Positions 16,052 through 25,621 of a stretch of 64,000 bases of DNA are shown here, one piece after another. Numbering within the stretch: the stretch's first letter is position 1; each line of letters begins with the position of its first letter. The translations under genes were made by a program, and so were the position numbers. Source of the DNA: Brevibacillus daliensis (lineage in GTDB: Bacteria; Bacillota; Bacilli; Brevibacillales; Brevibacillaceae); contig NZ_JAJISB010000040.1 of assembly GCF_021245735.1 (NCBI RefSeq), positions 1 to 64,000 on the forward strand, read 5' to 3'. Below the pieces are notes generated by a model. The model worked only from the letters and a program-made list of their open reading frames with translations. It did no database searches and had not been told where the DNA came from.

Positions 16052-18535
16052 ATGTTAGGGCTTGTAAAGAAGCTATTTGGTGATCCAAATGAGCGAGAAG
16101 TAAAAAAAATGTTTAAGCGTGTGGAAAAGATTAATGCGCTTGAAGCTCAAGTTGCTACACTCACTGATGAAGAATTAAAAGAAAAAACTGTGGAATTCCG
16201 TGCTCGCCTAGAAAGAGGAGAGACTCTGGACGATATATTAGACGATGCTTTCTCGGTAGTGCGTGAAGCTTCCAAACGGGTACTAGGAATGCGCCACTTC
16301 GATGTACAATTGATAGGTGGTATGGTACTTCAGGAAGGTCGTATTTCAGAGATGAAAACAGGGGAAGGTAAAACCCTGGTTGCAACTCTTGCTACTTATT
16401 TGAATGCATTGGCTGGAAAAGGCGTACACGTCGTTACTGTCAATGAATATCTAGCAGAACGTGACTCACGGATCATGGGTGAACTATACAACTTCCTTGG
16501 CCTGTCTGTAGGCTTGAATGTAAACGGACTTACAGCAGAATCAAAACGTGAAGCATATGCTTGTGATATTACGTACGGAACCAACAATGAATTTGGTTTC
16601 GATTATTTACGTGACAATATGGTGTTGTACAAAGAACAAATGGTACAACGTCCTCTTCATTTTGCCATTATTGACGAGGTTGACAGTATCTTAATCGATG
16701 AAGCACGTACACCGTTAATTATTTCGGGTTCTGCTAACAAGTCAACGGAATTGTATTATATCTGTTCCCACTTCGTAAAACGAATGGAAGTAGAGAAGGA
16801 TTTTACGGTTGATGAAAAGTTAAAGATCGTATCTTTGTCTGATGATGGCGTTAGCAAGATAGAAAAAGCGTTTAACGTAGACAACCTTTATGACACTGCT
16901 CACGTTACGTTAAACCACCACATTACATCTGCGTTAAAAGCGGAAGTATTGTTTAAAAGAGATGTTGACTATGTCGTTCAGGATGGCGAGGTAGTTATTG
17001 TAGATGAATTTACAGGTCGTCTGATGGTTGGACGACGTTACAGTGATGGTCTTCACCAGTCCATTGAAGCAAAGGAAGGGCTGAAGGTACAGAGCGAGAG
17101 CATGACGCTTGCTACCATCACATTACAAAATTACTTCCGTATGTATGAAAAACTGAGCGGGATGACCGGTACAGCAAAAACGGAAGAAGAAGAATTTAAG
17201 AAAATCTATGGACTGGATGTTGTGGTTATCCCGACAAACCGTCCAATACTGCGTGAAGATGTGGCTGACGCGATTTATAAAACGGAAGAAGCCAAATATC
17301 GCGCGGTTGTAAAAGAAATTGTAGAGCGCCATAAAAAAGGACAACCTATGCTGGTTGGTACAATCTCTATTGAGAATTCCGAGCGCTTATCCCGTATGTT
17401 GAAGCAAAAAGGCGTTCCTCATAGCGTCCTGAATGCGAAGCAGCATGAGCGTGAGGCAGAAATTGTAGCACGTGCTGGTCAGTACGGTGCTGTTACCATC
17501 GCTACTAACATGGCTGGTCGTGGTACAGACATTCAATTAGGCCCTGGAGTACCTGATGCAGGGGGTCTGCACATCATTGGTACAGAACGTCACGAGAGCC
17601 GTCGTATTGATAATCAGTTGCGTGGTCGTGCTGGTCGTCAAGGGGACCCAGGTTCTTCTCAGTTCTTCTTGTCTATGCAGGATGAATTGATGCGTCGTTT
17701 TGGTGCAGATAACATCATGAACATGATGGATCGATTAGGTATGGAAGAAGATATGCCAATTGAAAGCAAGATGGTATCTCGTGCTGTTGAATCAGCTCAA
17801 AAACGCGTTGAGGGTAGCAACTTTGATGCACGTAAAGGTGTACTCCAGTATGACGACGTAATGAACAAACAACGTGAGGTTATCTATAAACAGCGTAAAG
17901 AAATTTTGGAAAGCGATGACTTGCAAGATATTGTAAAAGGTATGGTGTACAGTGTTATCGAACGTACAGTAGCTGCGTACTGCCCGAAAGAACAAATCCC
18001 TGAAGAATGGGATCTACAAAGCCTGTTTGAAGTATGTACAAGCTTATTCCTGTTTGAAGATGCGATTACGGTATCTGATCTGAATGGAAAAGAAGCAGAA
18101 GAGATTGAGGAAATGCTGAAAGGTATCGCAGATCGTCAACTGGTGCAGCGTAAAGAAGAAATCGGCGAAATGATGTCTGAGTTTGAAAAAGTTATCGTTC
18201 TTCGCGCGGTAGACAGCAAATGGATGGATCACATCGATGCGATGGAACAGCTTCGTCAAGGTATCCACCTACGTGCTTATGCTCAAACAGATCCATTGCG
18301 TGAGTACCAGTTTGAAGGATATGATATGTTCCTAGGTATGGTTGAAAGCATCGAAGAAGAAGTTGCCTTGTACATTATGAAATCCGAAGTGAGCCAAAAC
18401 TTGCAACGCCAGGAAGTAATAAATCAAGAAAATCTACAAACCTCAGGTCCTTCCGACGTACCAACAGAAGCTCCTGCAGCTAAAGATAATAAAAACCGTG
18501 CGCAAAGACGTGCAGATAAGAAGAAAAATAAATAA
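16052..18535 (+). CDS. secA: Preprotein translocase ATPase SecA
   Basis: Protein of 827 residues, the motor that pushes unfolded preproteins through SecYEG. Walker A GEGKT lies at about 104-108, Walker B in [18 protein letters not shown] at about 207-224, helicase motifs NMAGRGTDI and [11 protein letters not shown] in the second half, followed by the helical wing and scaffold. The C-terminus is Lys/Arg-rich ([13 protein letters not shown]) and lacks the CxCxSGKKYKxCC-type zinc tail seen in many SecA proteins, although the rest is full length. Start ATG follows GGTGGAAGGGGTG. Confidence 0.97.
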   Translation: MLGLVKKLFGDPNEREVKKMFKRVEKINALEAQVATLTDEELKEKTVEFRARLERGETLDDILDDAFSVVREASKRVLGMRHFDVQLIGGMVLQEGRISEMKTGEGKTLVATLATYLNALAGKGVHVVTVNEYLAERDSRIMGELYNFLGLSVGLNVNGLTAESKREAYACDITYGTNNEFGFDYLRDNMVLYKEQMVQRPLHFAIIDEVDSILIDEARTPLIISGSANKSTELYYICSHFVKRMEVEKDFTVDEKLKIVSLSDDGVSKIEKAFNVDNLYDTAHVTLNHHITSALKAEVLFKRDVDYVVQDGEVVIVDEFTGRLMVGRRYSDGLHQSIEAKEGLKVQSESMTLATITLQNYFRMYEKLSGMTGTAKTEEEEFKKIYGLDVVVIPTNRPILREDVADAIYKTEEAKYRAVVKEIVERHKKGQPMLVGTISIENSERLSRMLKQKGVPHSVLNAKQHEREAEIVARAGQYGAVTIATNMAGRGTDIQLGPGVPDAGGLHIIGTERHESRRIDNQLRGRAGRQGDPGSSQFFLSMQDELMRRFGADNIMNMMDRLGMEEDMPIESKMVSRAVESAQKRVEGSNFDARKGVLQYDDVMNKQREVIYKQRKEILESDDLQDIVKGMVYSVIERTVAAYCPKEQIPEEWDLQSLFEVCTSLFLFEDAITVSDLNGKEAEEIEEMLKGIADRQLVQRKEEIGEMMSEFEKVIVLRAVDSKWMDHIDAMEQLRQGIHLRAYAQTDPLREYQFEGYDMFLGMVESIEEEVALYIMKSEVSQNLQRQEVINQENLQTSGPSDVPTEAPAAKDNKNRAQRRADKKKNK

Positions 18536-18615
18536 GAGATGGGGAATCTACTCGATTTAGATAACACTCTGGAAATCTTCCATGAGAATAATCGAGGCAG
18601 GATCACCCTAGAGAT

Positions 18616-18648
18616 AAAGCCCGTTCAAATAAACTTGAACGGGCTTTT
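18616..18648. terminator. Bidirectional terminator between secA and the kinase gene
   Basis: AAAGCCCGTTCAA pairs perfectly with TTGAACGGGCTTT across a six-base loop, with A and T tracts on both sides. The last base overlaps the stop codon of the reverse-strand kinase gene. Confidence 0.88.
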
Positions 18649-20056
18649 ATTCTTTGTTTCTTGGCAGCGTAATTCGAAATATGGTCCTCTCCACTGCATT
18701 TTCCACTAGCTCTAGAGTTCCACCATGAAGTACCACGATTTTTTGAGCAATCGAAAGACCTAGTCCTGTTCCTCCATCACTTTGTCTTGCAGTATCACCT
18801 CTAACGAATGGATCAAAGATACGATACTTTACTTCAGAGGGGATACCGATACCTTTATCTGCTATTTCGATGACCACATCATGTTCCTGTTCCTTTAAGG
18901 CGATACGGACGTGTGTCCCATTAGGATTGTATTTGATCGCGTTAGACAGCAGATTGGATACCGCGCGGCTCATGTTTCTGTAATCAAAATGATAGTAAAT
19001 GGCCTGTTCTGGTAACTGTACGTGGAATGAAAATTCTTTTTCCTCCAACTCATCCAGATACTCCAGCGTGATCTGACGCATAAATTCACTTAAATCGTAT
19101 TTTTTCGCTATCAGATTATAGTTGCCGTCATTAATGGTCAAAAACTCGAATAAGGAGTTGATTAACGAGGTAACACTTTGTGACTTGTTGTAGATCAGTT
19201 CCAGGTAACGTTGTTTTTTATCAGGGTCAGTTACGATGCCTTCTTGCAAAGCTTTGGCATATCCCTGAATGCTGGTAATGGGTGTTTTAAGGTCATGAGA
19301 AATGTCCATGAGCATGCGACGTTTACTCTCTTCCAATCTCTCTTTTTCGGCGCGGGTCGCCTCTAGCTGGTCGGCTAGATAATTAAAGGCATCACGTATT
19401 TGACCGAACTCACTCTCTGCCTTCAGCGCAATGCGAGATTGGTAATCTCCTCCCGTCATTCTTTTGATCGCGTTGGTAATGACTTTTAGGGGCTCACTAA
19501 TTTTTTTGGCAGAGTATCTACTATATAAAAAAATAATGGCTATGATCGGAATGAGTAGGATAAAAATTGAATGAATCAATATAGTACTGACTTTTTCCAT
19601 TGCTTCGTCAATACTACTCAAATACTGTACGTCAATCGTCAGGTTCTCACGAGGCAATTTTATCAGACAGAGATATGGCTTACCTGTGATTGTAGTAAAG
19701 GGAGCGATTGAATAAAAGAATGGTTGCTCGTCAGAATAATCGAGATTCTCATATAAATCATTGGATGAATAAACTTGGATATCATCCTGTTTATTTCCAA
19801 TAACATACACAACCTGGTTCTGCTCATTTACTATCTCTACCCAGCCACCATGTTTCGCAATCGAATCAATAGCTATGGCTGTATAGTCTGATTGCACAAT
19901 ATCCTTTGCTTTAAAAACGGGAGATAGACCTTGATCGAGATGTTTATCAATTTCGTATAATAGATAACCCAAAGTGAGGATCAGGATGGTGCTGATAAAA
20001 AAAATGAATATACTGTAATTCCAGAGCAGAGTGGAATGGATTTTTTTTGATTTCAT
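18647..20056 (-). CDS. Membrane sensor histidine kinase
   Basis: Protein of 469 residues. Membrane helices near 12-33 and 158-178 enclose an extracytoplasmic sensor of about 120 residues. HAMP (about 180-235), HisKA with MDISHDLKTPI (phosphorylated His at about 254) and an HATPase domain with ADKGIGIPSE and GGTGLGLSIAQKI follow. It overlaps its response regulator by 4 bases (ATGA), so the pair is translationally coupled. The signal is unknown; no target gene is adjacent. Confidence 0.92.
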   Translation of the reverse strand: MKSKKIHSTLLWNYSIFIFFISTILILTLGYLLYEIDKHLDQGLSPVFKAKDIVQSDYTAIAIDSIAKHGGWVEIVNEQNQVVYVIGNKQDDIQVYSSNDLYENLDYSDEQPFFYSIAPFTTITGKPYLCLIKLPRENLTIDVQYLSSIDEAMEKVSTILIHSIFILLIPIIAIIFLYSRYSAKKISEPLKVITNAIKRMTGGDYQSRIALKAESEFGQIRDAFNYLADQLEATRAEKERLEESKRRMLMDISHDLKTPITSIQGYAKALQEGIVTDPDKKQRYLELIYNKSQSVTSLINSLFEFLTINDGNYNLIAKKYDLSEFMRQITLEYLDELEEKEFSFHVQLPEQAIYYHFDYRNMSRAVSNLLSNAIKYNPNGTHVRIALKEQEHDVVIEIADKGIGIPSEVKYRIFDPFVRGDTARQSDGGTGLGLSIAQKIVVLHGGTLELVENAVERTIFRITLPRNKE

Positions 20057-20808
20057 ATACGCATGTCCTTAGAATTGTCAGCCTTTGAACTAACTTTGTT
20101 ATCACCTGACACTAACTTATATCCCAGTCCCCTCACTGTTTTTAGATAGCAGGGTTTCTTAGGGTCCTTCTCAATTTTTTCGCGTAGCTTGCTGATATGT
20201 ACCATGATTGTATTATCATCACTGTAGTATTCATCGCCCCAGACACTTTCGAATATTTGCTTTTTGGTAAAGACACGATTTGGTTGTTCCATAAACAGTT
20301 GAAGCAGCTTATACTCCGTGAACGTCAGGGTAATTTCCTTTTGATTACGGTACAAGGCGCATTGCTCTTTATGTAAGACAAGCTCTCCGACGATTATCTT
20401 TGCTAAAGCGTGGTGTTGCATATCATCTATTTTCAGGTTTAGATGATACGAGCGGCGCAATTGTGCCTTAATGCGGGCTACCACCTCTAGAGGATTAAAT
20501 GGTTTGGTTATATAATCATCGGCACCTAGAGTAAGACCCAGGATGACGTCATGATCTTGGCTGCGTGCGGATAAAAAGATGACAGGTAAAGATAACTCCT
20601 TACGTACATGGGTTATTAACTGCAAACCGTTAAGTTTGGGAATCATAATATCAAGCAAAGCAAGATCAATAGCCTCGTTCTGAATGATCTGCCATGCCTC
20701 TTCTCCATTTTCTGTTGCAATAACCCTGAAGCCTTCTTTTTCTAGATAGAGAGTAAGCAGCTCAACGATTTCCTCCTCATCATCAGCAATCAGGATTGTT
20801 CGATTCAT
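20053..20808 (-). CDS. OmpR-family response regulator
   Basis: Protein of 251 residues: receiver domain with acidic ADDEE near residue 10, phospho-acceptor Asp at about 53 (LLDIMIP) and Lys in ITKPFNPLEV, then a winged-helix DNA-binding domain (FTEYKLLQLFMEQPNRVF, LREKIEKDP). A short Ser/Lys-rich tail follows. I choose ATG 20808 (MNRTILIADDE) because GGAGGT lies 7 bases upstream; an earlier in-frame ATG falls on that ribosome site. Partner of the kinase encoded downstream. Confidence 0.93.
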   Translation of the reverse strand: MNRTILIADDEEEIVELLTLYLEKEGFRVIATENGEEAWQIIQNEAIDLALLDIMIPKLNGLQLITHVRKELSLPVIFLSARSQDHDVILGLTLGADDYITKPFNPLEVVARIKAQLRRSYHLNLKIDDMQHHALAKIIVGELVLHKEQCALYRNQKEITLTFTEYKLLQLFMEQPNRVFTKKQIFESVWGDEYYSDDNTIMVHISKLREKIEKDPKKPCYLKTVRGLGYKLVSGDNKVSSKADNSKDMRI

Positions 20809-20980
20809 AAATTTTACCTCCATTGTAGAATAGCAACATTGGCACTATTCTCTATTTTACACCTTTTGGAAATGAATTGCTTGTGGACAAAGTACTTTTT
20901 TAGTCGGATCATGATTTGCATGAACACAGATTTAGGCTACAATTAAAGGTAATGGAAACTGTAACGAAGGAGTAGATCGT

Positions 20981-22103
20981 ATGGCATTAATCGATTTGGC
21001 TGATGTAAAACAGGAAATGGCTAGTCTCTCCAAGCGACTAGCGGATATTAGGGGGTCTCTTTGACCTGCCTGCTAAGGAAGAACGCATTGGTGAGCTGGA
21101 AGAGCGTATGCTTGCTCCCGATTTTTGGGATGACAATGATTCAGCTCAAAAGACAATCAGCGAATTAAATGGAATGAAAAGTTTGGCGGATACCATGAAA
21201 AAGCTGGATACTGCCTATGAAGATTTACTAGTGATGCAAGAGCTGGTAGCTGAAGAGGGAGATCAGTCCATGGTGGTTGATCTTTATGAGAGTACACAAG
21301 AATTAAAAAAAGAGTTTGAGAGCTTTGAACTGGAACTGCTCTTGAGCGATCAATATGATAAAAATAATGCCATTCTGGAGTTGCATCCCGGTGCAGGTGG
21401 AACAGAGTCACAGGATTGGGGTTCCATGCTCTTGCGCATGTATACAAGATGGGCGGAGAGCAAAGGCTTTAAGGTTGAAACGCTTGATTATCTTCCAGGA
21501 GATGAGGCTGGAATCAAGAGTGTAACCCTATTGATTAAAGGGCATAACGCATATGGTTATTTGAAAGCAGAAAAAGGCGTACATCGTTTGGTGCGAATCT
21601 CCCCATTTGATGCCTCAGGCCGCAGACATACCTCGTTTGCTTCGTGTAATGTGTTGCCAGAAATTGAGGATGATAACGCTGTTGATATACGCTCAGAGGA
21701 TTTGAAGATCGATACGTACCGTGCGAGTGGTGCGGGTGGTCAGCATATTAATACAACTGATTCTGCTGTTCGGATTACGCATATCCCAACAGGTGTGGTT
21801 GTAACATGTCAACAAGAGCGCTCACAGATCAAAAACCGTGATCGTGCCATGAAGATGTTGATGGGTAAGCTGTTTGAGAAAAAGCGTGAAGAGCAGGAGA
21901 AGACACTTGCTTCTATTCAAGGGGAACAAAAGGATATCGCTTGGGGTAGTCAAATTCGTTCCTATGTGTTCCATCCATACAGCATGGTGAAGGATCATCG
22001 AACCAGTATAGAGACAGGCAATGTGCAAGCCGTAATGGATGGTGACCTGGATCTATTTATTGATGCATACCTACGATCTCAGTTAAAAAGAGACGAACAA
22101 TAA
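20981..22103 (+). CDS. prfB: Peptide chain release factor 2, with programmed +1 frameshift
   Basis: Class I release factor for UGA and UAA stops, read as 20981-21061 joined to 21063-22103, 373 residues in all. The first 27 codons run into an in-frame TGA at 21062-21064; a +1 shift at CTT TGA continues the protein in the next frame (GSL then DLPAKEER). Low release-factor level favours the shift, so the gene controls itself. The GGQ motif ([15 protein letters not shown]) and the SPF recognition tripeptide (RISPFDASG) are present. Start ATG follows GAAGGAG. In B. subtilis prfB directly follows secA; here a reverse-strand two-component system lies between. Confidence 0.96.
21050..21065 (+). promoter_or_regulatory. 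prfB +1 frameshift site
   Basis: AGGGGG, an internal Shine-Dalgarno-like sequence, lies three bases before the CTT TGA C slip site. This spacing is the classic RF2 frameshift signal. Confidence 0.93.
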
Positions 22104-22208
22104 ATGAAAGAATAGCTGCTGTGATAGAATCTATTACAGCAGCTATTTTTTTTTAGATAATCTATTGTAAACTTGTCCGGTATGTGTTAGAATGATGAAG
22201 TCACAGAT

Positions 22209-22291
22209 GCGGGTGTGGCGGAATTGGCAGACGCACCAGATTTAGGTTCTGGCGGGCGACCGTGGGGGTTCAAGTCCCTCCACCCGCACCA
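22209..22291 (+). tRNA. tRNA-Leu (anticodon TAG)
   Basis: Cloverleaf with 7-base acceptor stem GCGGGTG/CACCCGC, anticodon stem CCAGA/TCTGG with loop TTTAGGT, a long variable arm as expected for Leu, the T-loop GTTCAAGTC and an encoded CCA end. Confidence 0.96.
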
Positions 22292-22298
22292 TTATATT

Positions 22299-22385
22299 GC
22301 CGGGGTGGCGGAATAGGCAGACGCAACAGACTTAAAATCTGTCGAGGTTTTCCTCGTACCGGTTCAAGTCCGGTCCTCGGCACCA
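22299..22385 (+). tRNA. tRNA-Leu (anticodon TAA)
   Basis: Acceptor stem GCCGGGG/CCTCGGC (one G-U pair), anticodon stem ACAGA/TCTGT with loop CTTAAAA, long variable arm GAGGTTTTCCTC, T-loop GGTTCAAGTCC and encoded CCA. It lies seven bases after the first tRNA-Leu, so the two are cotranscribed. Confidence 0.96.
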
Positions 22386-22397
22386 TAGATGAAAACT

Positions 22398-22427
22398 AAC
22401 GTGAGGCTTGTTGCCTCGCGTTTTTTT
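22398..22427 (+). terminator. Terminator of the tRNA-Leu pair
   Basis: AACGTGAGGC pairs with GCCTCGCGTT with one mismatch, loop of five, followed by seven Ts. Confidence 0.85.
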
Positions 22428-22530
22428 ATAATATCGGAAAGTATCTAATTTTTTGGAGCATGAGCCCCTATATTTGTTGGTAAAATCGTTATATGAAGAC
22501 AAATATTTTTAAGCGGATTTTTTTTGATGA

Positions 22531-23014
22531 CTACTGTAGTGGGCAGGCAGAAGAATCACATTTTTTGTCTGCAAACTCGTTAAGGTCCAGCGAGGGAGCG
22601 AATACTGTCCGCTACAAAGTAAAGAGTGCGGAAAGTGCAAAAAGAAGCCATTCTACGAAGTGTTTCATGGGTTGCACTTTTTAACCCGCACTCTTTGCTT
22701 TGTAGCTAGGTAGGACCTTAAATAGTTCTGGACAAAAAATGTGCTTCTTCTGCAAACAGCTTCAGTGGAAAAACACGAACAATCACAACAGTATGAAAAA
22801 CCAGCTTCTCTTTTCACACAGAGCGTCTTGGCGAAGCCCATCTGAGCGGAGCACTATCCATCGGGAAAAAGAAGCGAACCCCAGCAAGTCTTACAGTGAA
22901 TACATCGCCCCGAGCTTCCCCGATGGATAGTGCGGAGCGGACAGTCTAACCCCATACAGGGCGAAGACTTTAGCGATGGGTGAAAAGAGAAGCTGGTTTT
23001 CTCCACTACAGTAG
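22531..23014. repeat. Non-coding element of nested inverted repeats
   Basis: About 480 bases with no credible gene. Outer ends CTACTGTAGTGG (22531-22542) and CCACTACAGTAG (23003-23014) are inverted copies. Inside are two long palindromic units. Unit 1 (22547-22753) pairs GCAGAAGAA...TTTTTTGTC with GACAAAAAA...TTCTTCTGC, TAAGGTCC with GGACCTTA, GCTACAAAGTAAAGAGTGCG with its inverted copy at 22686-22706 (one mismatch), and AAAGTGCAA with TTGCACTTT. Unit 2 (22797-23000) pairs AAAACCAGCTTCTCTTTTCA with its inverted copy at 22981-23000 and CACTATCCATCGGG with CCCGATGGATAGTG. It could be a MITE-like mobile element or a structured RNA. Short open frames inside it are not protein-like. Confidence 0.7.
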
Positions 23015-23258
23015 GAAGAAAACGATCTTGTTTTATCTTATTTGTCCTACGGGTACATAAAGGAAAATGATAGAAAAATGAGAATAAACTATCAAGACTT
23101 TCTTTTCAAAAAAATTTTACAAATTGTTGAACAGTGTGCTGGAAAGGTTTTCTAATCAATTCCCTATGATATACTTTTTCTTGGAAAACAAACCAGTATT
23201 ATTGTTTGAAAATTGTTTCTGTTATGAATATGAGGGATGGAAAAGGGAGGTTTTTTCA

Positions 23259-23585
23259 ATGAAACGCTGGGCATCAGTATTGATGGCAGGGATGCTTGTG
23301 GTCGGACTTACCGCATGTGGTGGGGGCGAGAAGCCAGCTGAACAAGGAAGCTCAACAGGAGGCACAGTAGCGGTAGGCGAGACTAAATATAAACAAAGCT
23401 GTGTGGGCTGTCATGGTGTAGATTTGAAAGGTGCTACTGGACCTTCACTTGAAAAAGTAGGTGCGACATACAACAAAGATCAGATCAAAGAAATCATCGA
23501 AAAAGGAAAAGGAAGAATGCCAGCGGGAATGGCAAAAGGCGAAGACGTTGAAGCAATTGCAGCTTGGCTAGCAGATAAAAAATAA
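23259..23585 (+). CDS. cccB: Cytochrome c-551-type lipoprotein
   Basis: Membrane-anchored c-type cytochrome of 108 residues that carries electrons on the outer face of the membrane. The signal peptide ends in the lipobox GLTAC (Cys 20). A Gly/Ser/Thr linker follows, then heme-binding CVGCH at about 48-52 and a likely axial Met in GRMPAGM near the end. Start ATG 23259 follows GGGAGG by 8 bases. In B. subtilis cccB lies between prfB and ftsE, matching the position after prfB here. Confidence 0.92.
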   Translation: MKRWASVLMAGMLVVGLTACGGGEKPAEQGSSTGGTVAVGETKYKQSCVGCHGVDLKGATGPSLEKVGATYNKDQIKEIIEKGKGRMPAGMAKGEDVEAIAAWLADKK

Positions 23586-23601
23586 TAGACAGCAGTGAGA
23601 C

Positions 23602-23636
23602 AAGGATGGATCTAGATGATTCCATCCTTTTTTTGT
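23602..23636 (+). terminator. Terminator of cccB
   Basis: AAGGATGGA pairs with TCCATCCTT across a 10-base loop and runs into seven Ts. Confidence 0.85.
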
Positions 23637-23656
23637 TTTATATATTGTAATCGAAG

Positions 23657-23690
23657 TGAATTTTTATTATTATACATGTATAAATATACA
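23657..23690 (+). promoter_or_regulatory. ArgR operator candidate before argC
   Basis: TGTATAAATATACA (23677-23690) is a perfect palindrome around one base and resembles the ARG box. A second AT-rich half-match, TGAATTTTTATTATTATACA, precedes and overlaps it. Similar pairs lie before carA and argG. Confidence 0.6.
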
Positions 23691-23711
23691 AAACGTCAGG
23701 GAGATCATACA

Positions 23712-24752
23712 ATGAAAAATATCGGAATCGTAGGAGCTACAGGTTATAGCGGAGTGGAGCTTATCCGCATTTTGTTCAATCATCCCCAAGTAGACATACA
23801 CAGTTTATATTCAAGTTCAGCAGATGGAAGTGCGTTTGCAACCCATTTTCCACATGTGACAGGTCTCAACTTACCTGATTTGCAAAAGATTGATCCAGAA
23901 GAGATGGCTCGGAATAATGATCTGATTTTTCTGGCTACACCAGCTGGAGTAAGTGCATCGCTAACACCTGAGTTAGAGAAAAAGGGTGTGAAGGTCGTTG
24001 ATTTATCAGGAGACCTCCGCTTAGAGTCACCTGAGTTGTATAAACAATGGTATAAAAAAGAGCCAGCGGGAACAGCAATATTGAAGAGTGCGGTATATGG
24101 TCTTCCGGAATGGAATAAGGAAGCCGTACAGAAAGCGAATGTAATCGCCAATCCTGGTTGCTATCCTACAGCTACATTACTATCCTTGCTACCCATTATG
24201 AAAGCAGACTGGATCGATCCTAAAAGTGTAATCGTTGATGCCAAATCAGGAGTATCGGGTGCGGGTCGTGGTGTATCCTTAGGCGTTCATTACAGTGAAT
24301 TGAATGAAAGTATTCATGCATACAAGGTGGGAGAGCATCAGCATACGCCAGAAATCGAGCAGGAATTGCGTTTACAAACAGGAAAAGCTGCACCAATCCA
24401 ATTCACACCTCATCTTGTTCCAATGACTAGAGGAATTTTAACCACAGCGTATGCCAATTTGACTGGTAGCAAGTCACTACAAGATATTCAGGAGCTGTAT
24501 GAATCCACTTATGCCAATGAACCTTTCGTCCGTGTTCGTCCATTAGGGAGCCTTCTTAAGACGAAAGATGTATATGGAACCAACTTCTGTGATATTGCCA
24601 TCCACCTAGACGAGAGAACGAATCGAGTGGTTTTACTTGCAGTGATTGATAACGTTGTAAAAGGTGCAGCAGGGCAGGCAGTCCAAAATATGAATCTTAT
24701 GTTTGGATTTGAGGAAAAAATGGCTTTACCACAAGTTGCACTTTATCCATAA
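23712..24752 (+). CDS. argC: N-acetyl-gamma-glutamyl-phosphate reductase
   Basis: Third step of arginine synthesis: NADPH-dependent reduction of N-acetylglutamyl phosphate to the semialdehyde. 346 residues. The NADP-binding GATGYSGVELIR is at the N-terminus, the catalytic Cys is in ANPGCYPTA (about 147-155), and a conserved HQHTPEIEQEL follows. Start ATG 23712 follows GGGAGA; upstream in-frame sequence crosses the operator. First gene of argC-argB-argD. Confidence 0.96.
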   Translation: MKNIGIVGATGYSGVELIRILFNHPQVDIHSLYSSSADGSAFATHFPHVTGLNLPDLQKIDPEEMARNNDLIFLATPAGVSASLTPELEKKGVKVVDLSGDLRLESPELYKQWYKKEPAGTAILKSAVYGLPEWNKEAVQKANVIANPGCYPTATLLSLLPIMKADWIDPKSVIVDAKSGVSGAGRGVSLGVHYSELNESIHAYKVGEHQHTPEIEQELRLQTGKAAPIQFTPHLVPMTRGILTTAYANLTGSKSLQDIQELYESTYANEPFVRVRPLGSLLKTKDVYGTNFCDIAIHLDERTNRVVLLAVIDNVVKGAAGQAVQNMNLMFGFEEKMALPQVALYP

Positions 24753-24805
24753 CGATAATGGAATAAATAGGAGAGCCGTTCATGAATGGCAAAGGGGAGA
24801 AGGAG

Positions 24806-25621
24806 ATGGCAAGCAAAGTAGTGGTCATTAAGTGTGGGGGGAGCATGTTAGAAGAAATGCCCGCCTCGTTTTATCAGGAACTGACACAGCTTCAACAAGC
24901 AGGCAAAGAAATTGTGATTGTTCATGGAGGCGGACCTGCTATTAATGAACTGCTTGGCCAGCTTAAGATTGAACCAAAATTCGTGCAAGGTCTCAGAGTA
25001 ACGGACGTACCTACGATGCAAGCAGTAGAGATGGTCTTAAGTGGGTCTACCAATAAAAAAGTAGTTCGCAACATTCTGACTGCTAAAGGAAAGGCATGGG
25101 GAATGAGTGGCGTGGACGCCTCACTGATTAAGGCGACAGTGAAAGATGAAGCTTTTGGACTAGTGGGGGAGATTATGCAGGTTAACCCTGAACCGATTCG
25201 ATTTCTTTTACAGGCAGGGTATGTACCTGTCATCTCACCTGTAGCTGTGAGCTGTGATGGAATGCAGAGTCTTAATGTGAATGCGGATATCTCTGCTGGA
25301 GCGATTGCAGCAGCTCTTGAGGCAGAAAAATTGCTTTTAATGACGGATGTATCAGGTATATATACGAAAAATGAAGCAGGCGAACGAATCATGAAAGAGA
25401 GTACGACTGCTGAAGAAATCGAACAATTGATTGCTGACGAAGTGATTTATGGTGGGATGATTCCCAAGGTACAGGCAGCTCTAGATGCCTTACATCAAGG
25501 AGTAGAGGAAGTAGTCATTTGCCTTGCAGAGGCAGCGTCATTGCATAAGGCTTGTTATGGGGAAGCTGTAGGGACTTCTATTTTTCAAAAGAAATGGACT
25601 AAGATCGGGGGAACAAAATAA
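24806..25621 (+). CDS. argB: Acetylglutamate kinase
   Basis: Second step of arginine synthesis: phosphorylates N-acetylglutamate. The 271-residue form starting MASKVVVIKCGGSMLEE matches the usual family start; a start at 24782 (8 residues longer) also has a fair ribosome site and is possible. Visible: KCGGS, VHGGGPAIN for phosphate binding and NVNADISAGAIAAAL for substrate. The stop overlaps the argD start by one base. argJ, which lies between argC and argB in B. subtilis, is absent. Confidence 0.93.
   Translation: MASKVVVIKCGGSMLEEMPASFYQELTQLQQAGKEIVIVHGGGPAINELLGQLKIEPKFVQGLRVTDVPTMQAVEMVLSGSTNKKVVRNILTAKGKAWGMSGVDASLIKATVKDEAFGLVGEIMQVNPEPIRFLLQAGYVPVISPVAVSCDGMQSLNVNADISAGAIAAALEAEKLLLMTDVSGIYTKNEAGERIMKESTTAEEIEQLIADEVIYGGMIPKVQAALDALHQGVEEVVICLAEAASLHKACYGEAVGTSIFQKKWTKIGGTK

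Noticed and set aside
21108-22103. A stand-alone prfB start at 21108
   Set aside because: The classic frameshift signal and a matching N-terminus with a good ribosome site lie directly upstream, so the gene starts at 20981.
22493-22930. Two short plus-strand frames of about 63 codons inside the palindromic element
   Set aside because: They lie wholly in inverted-repeat sequence, have no ribosome site and no protein-like composition. They are best explained as chance frames of the repeat.
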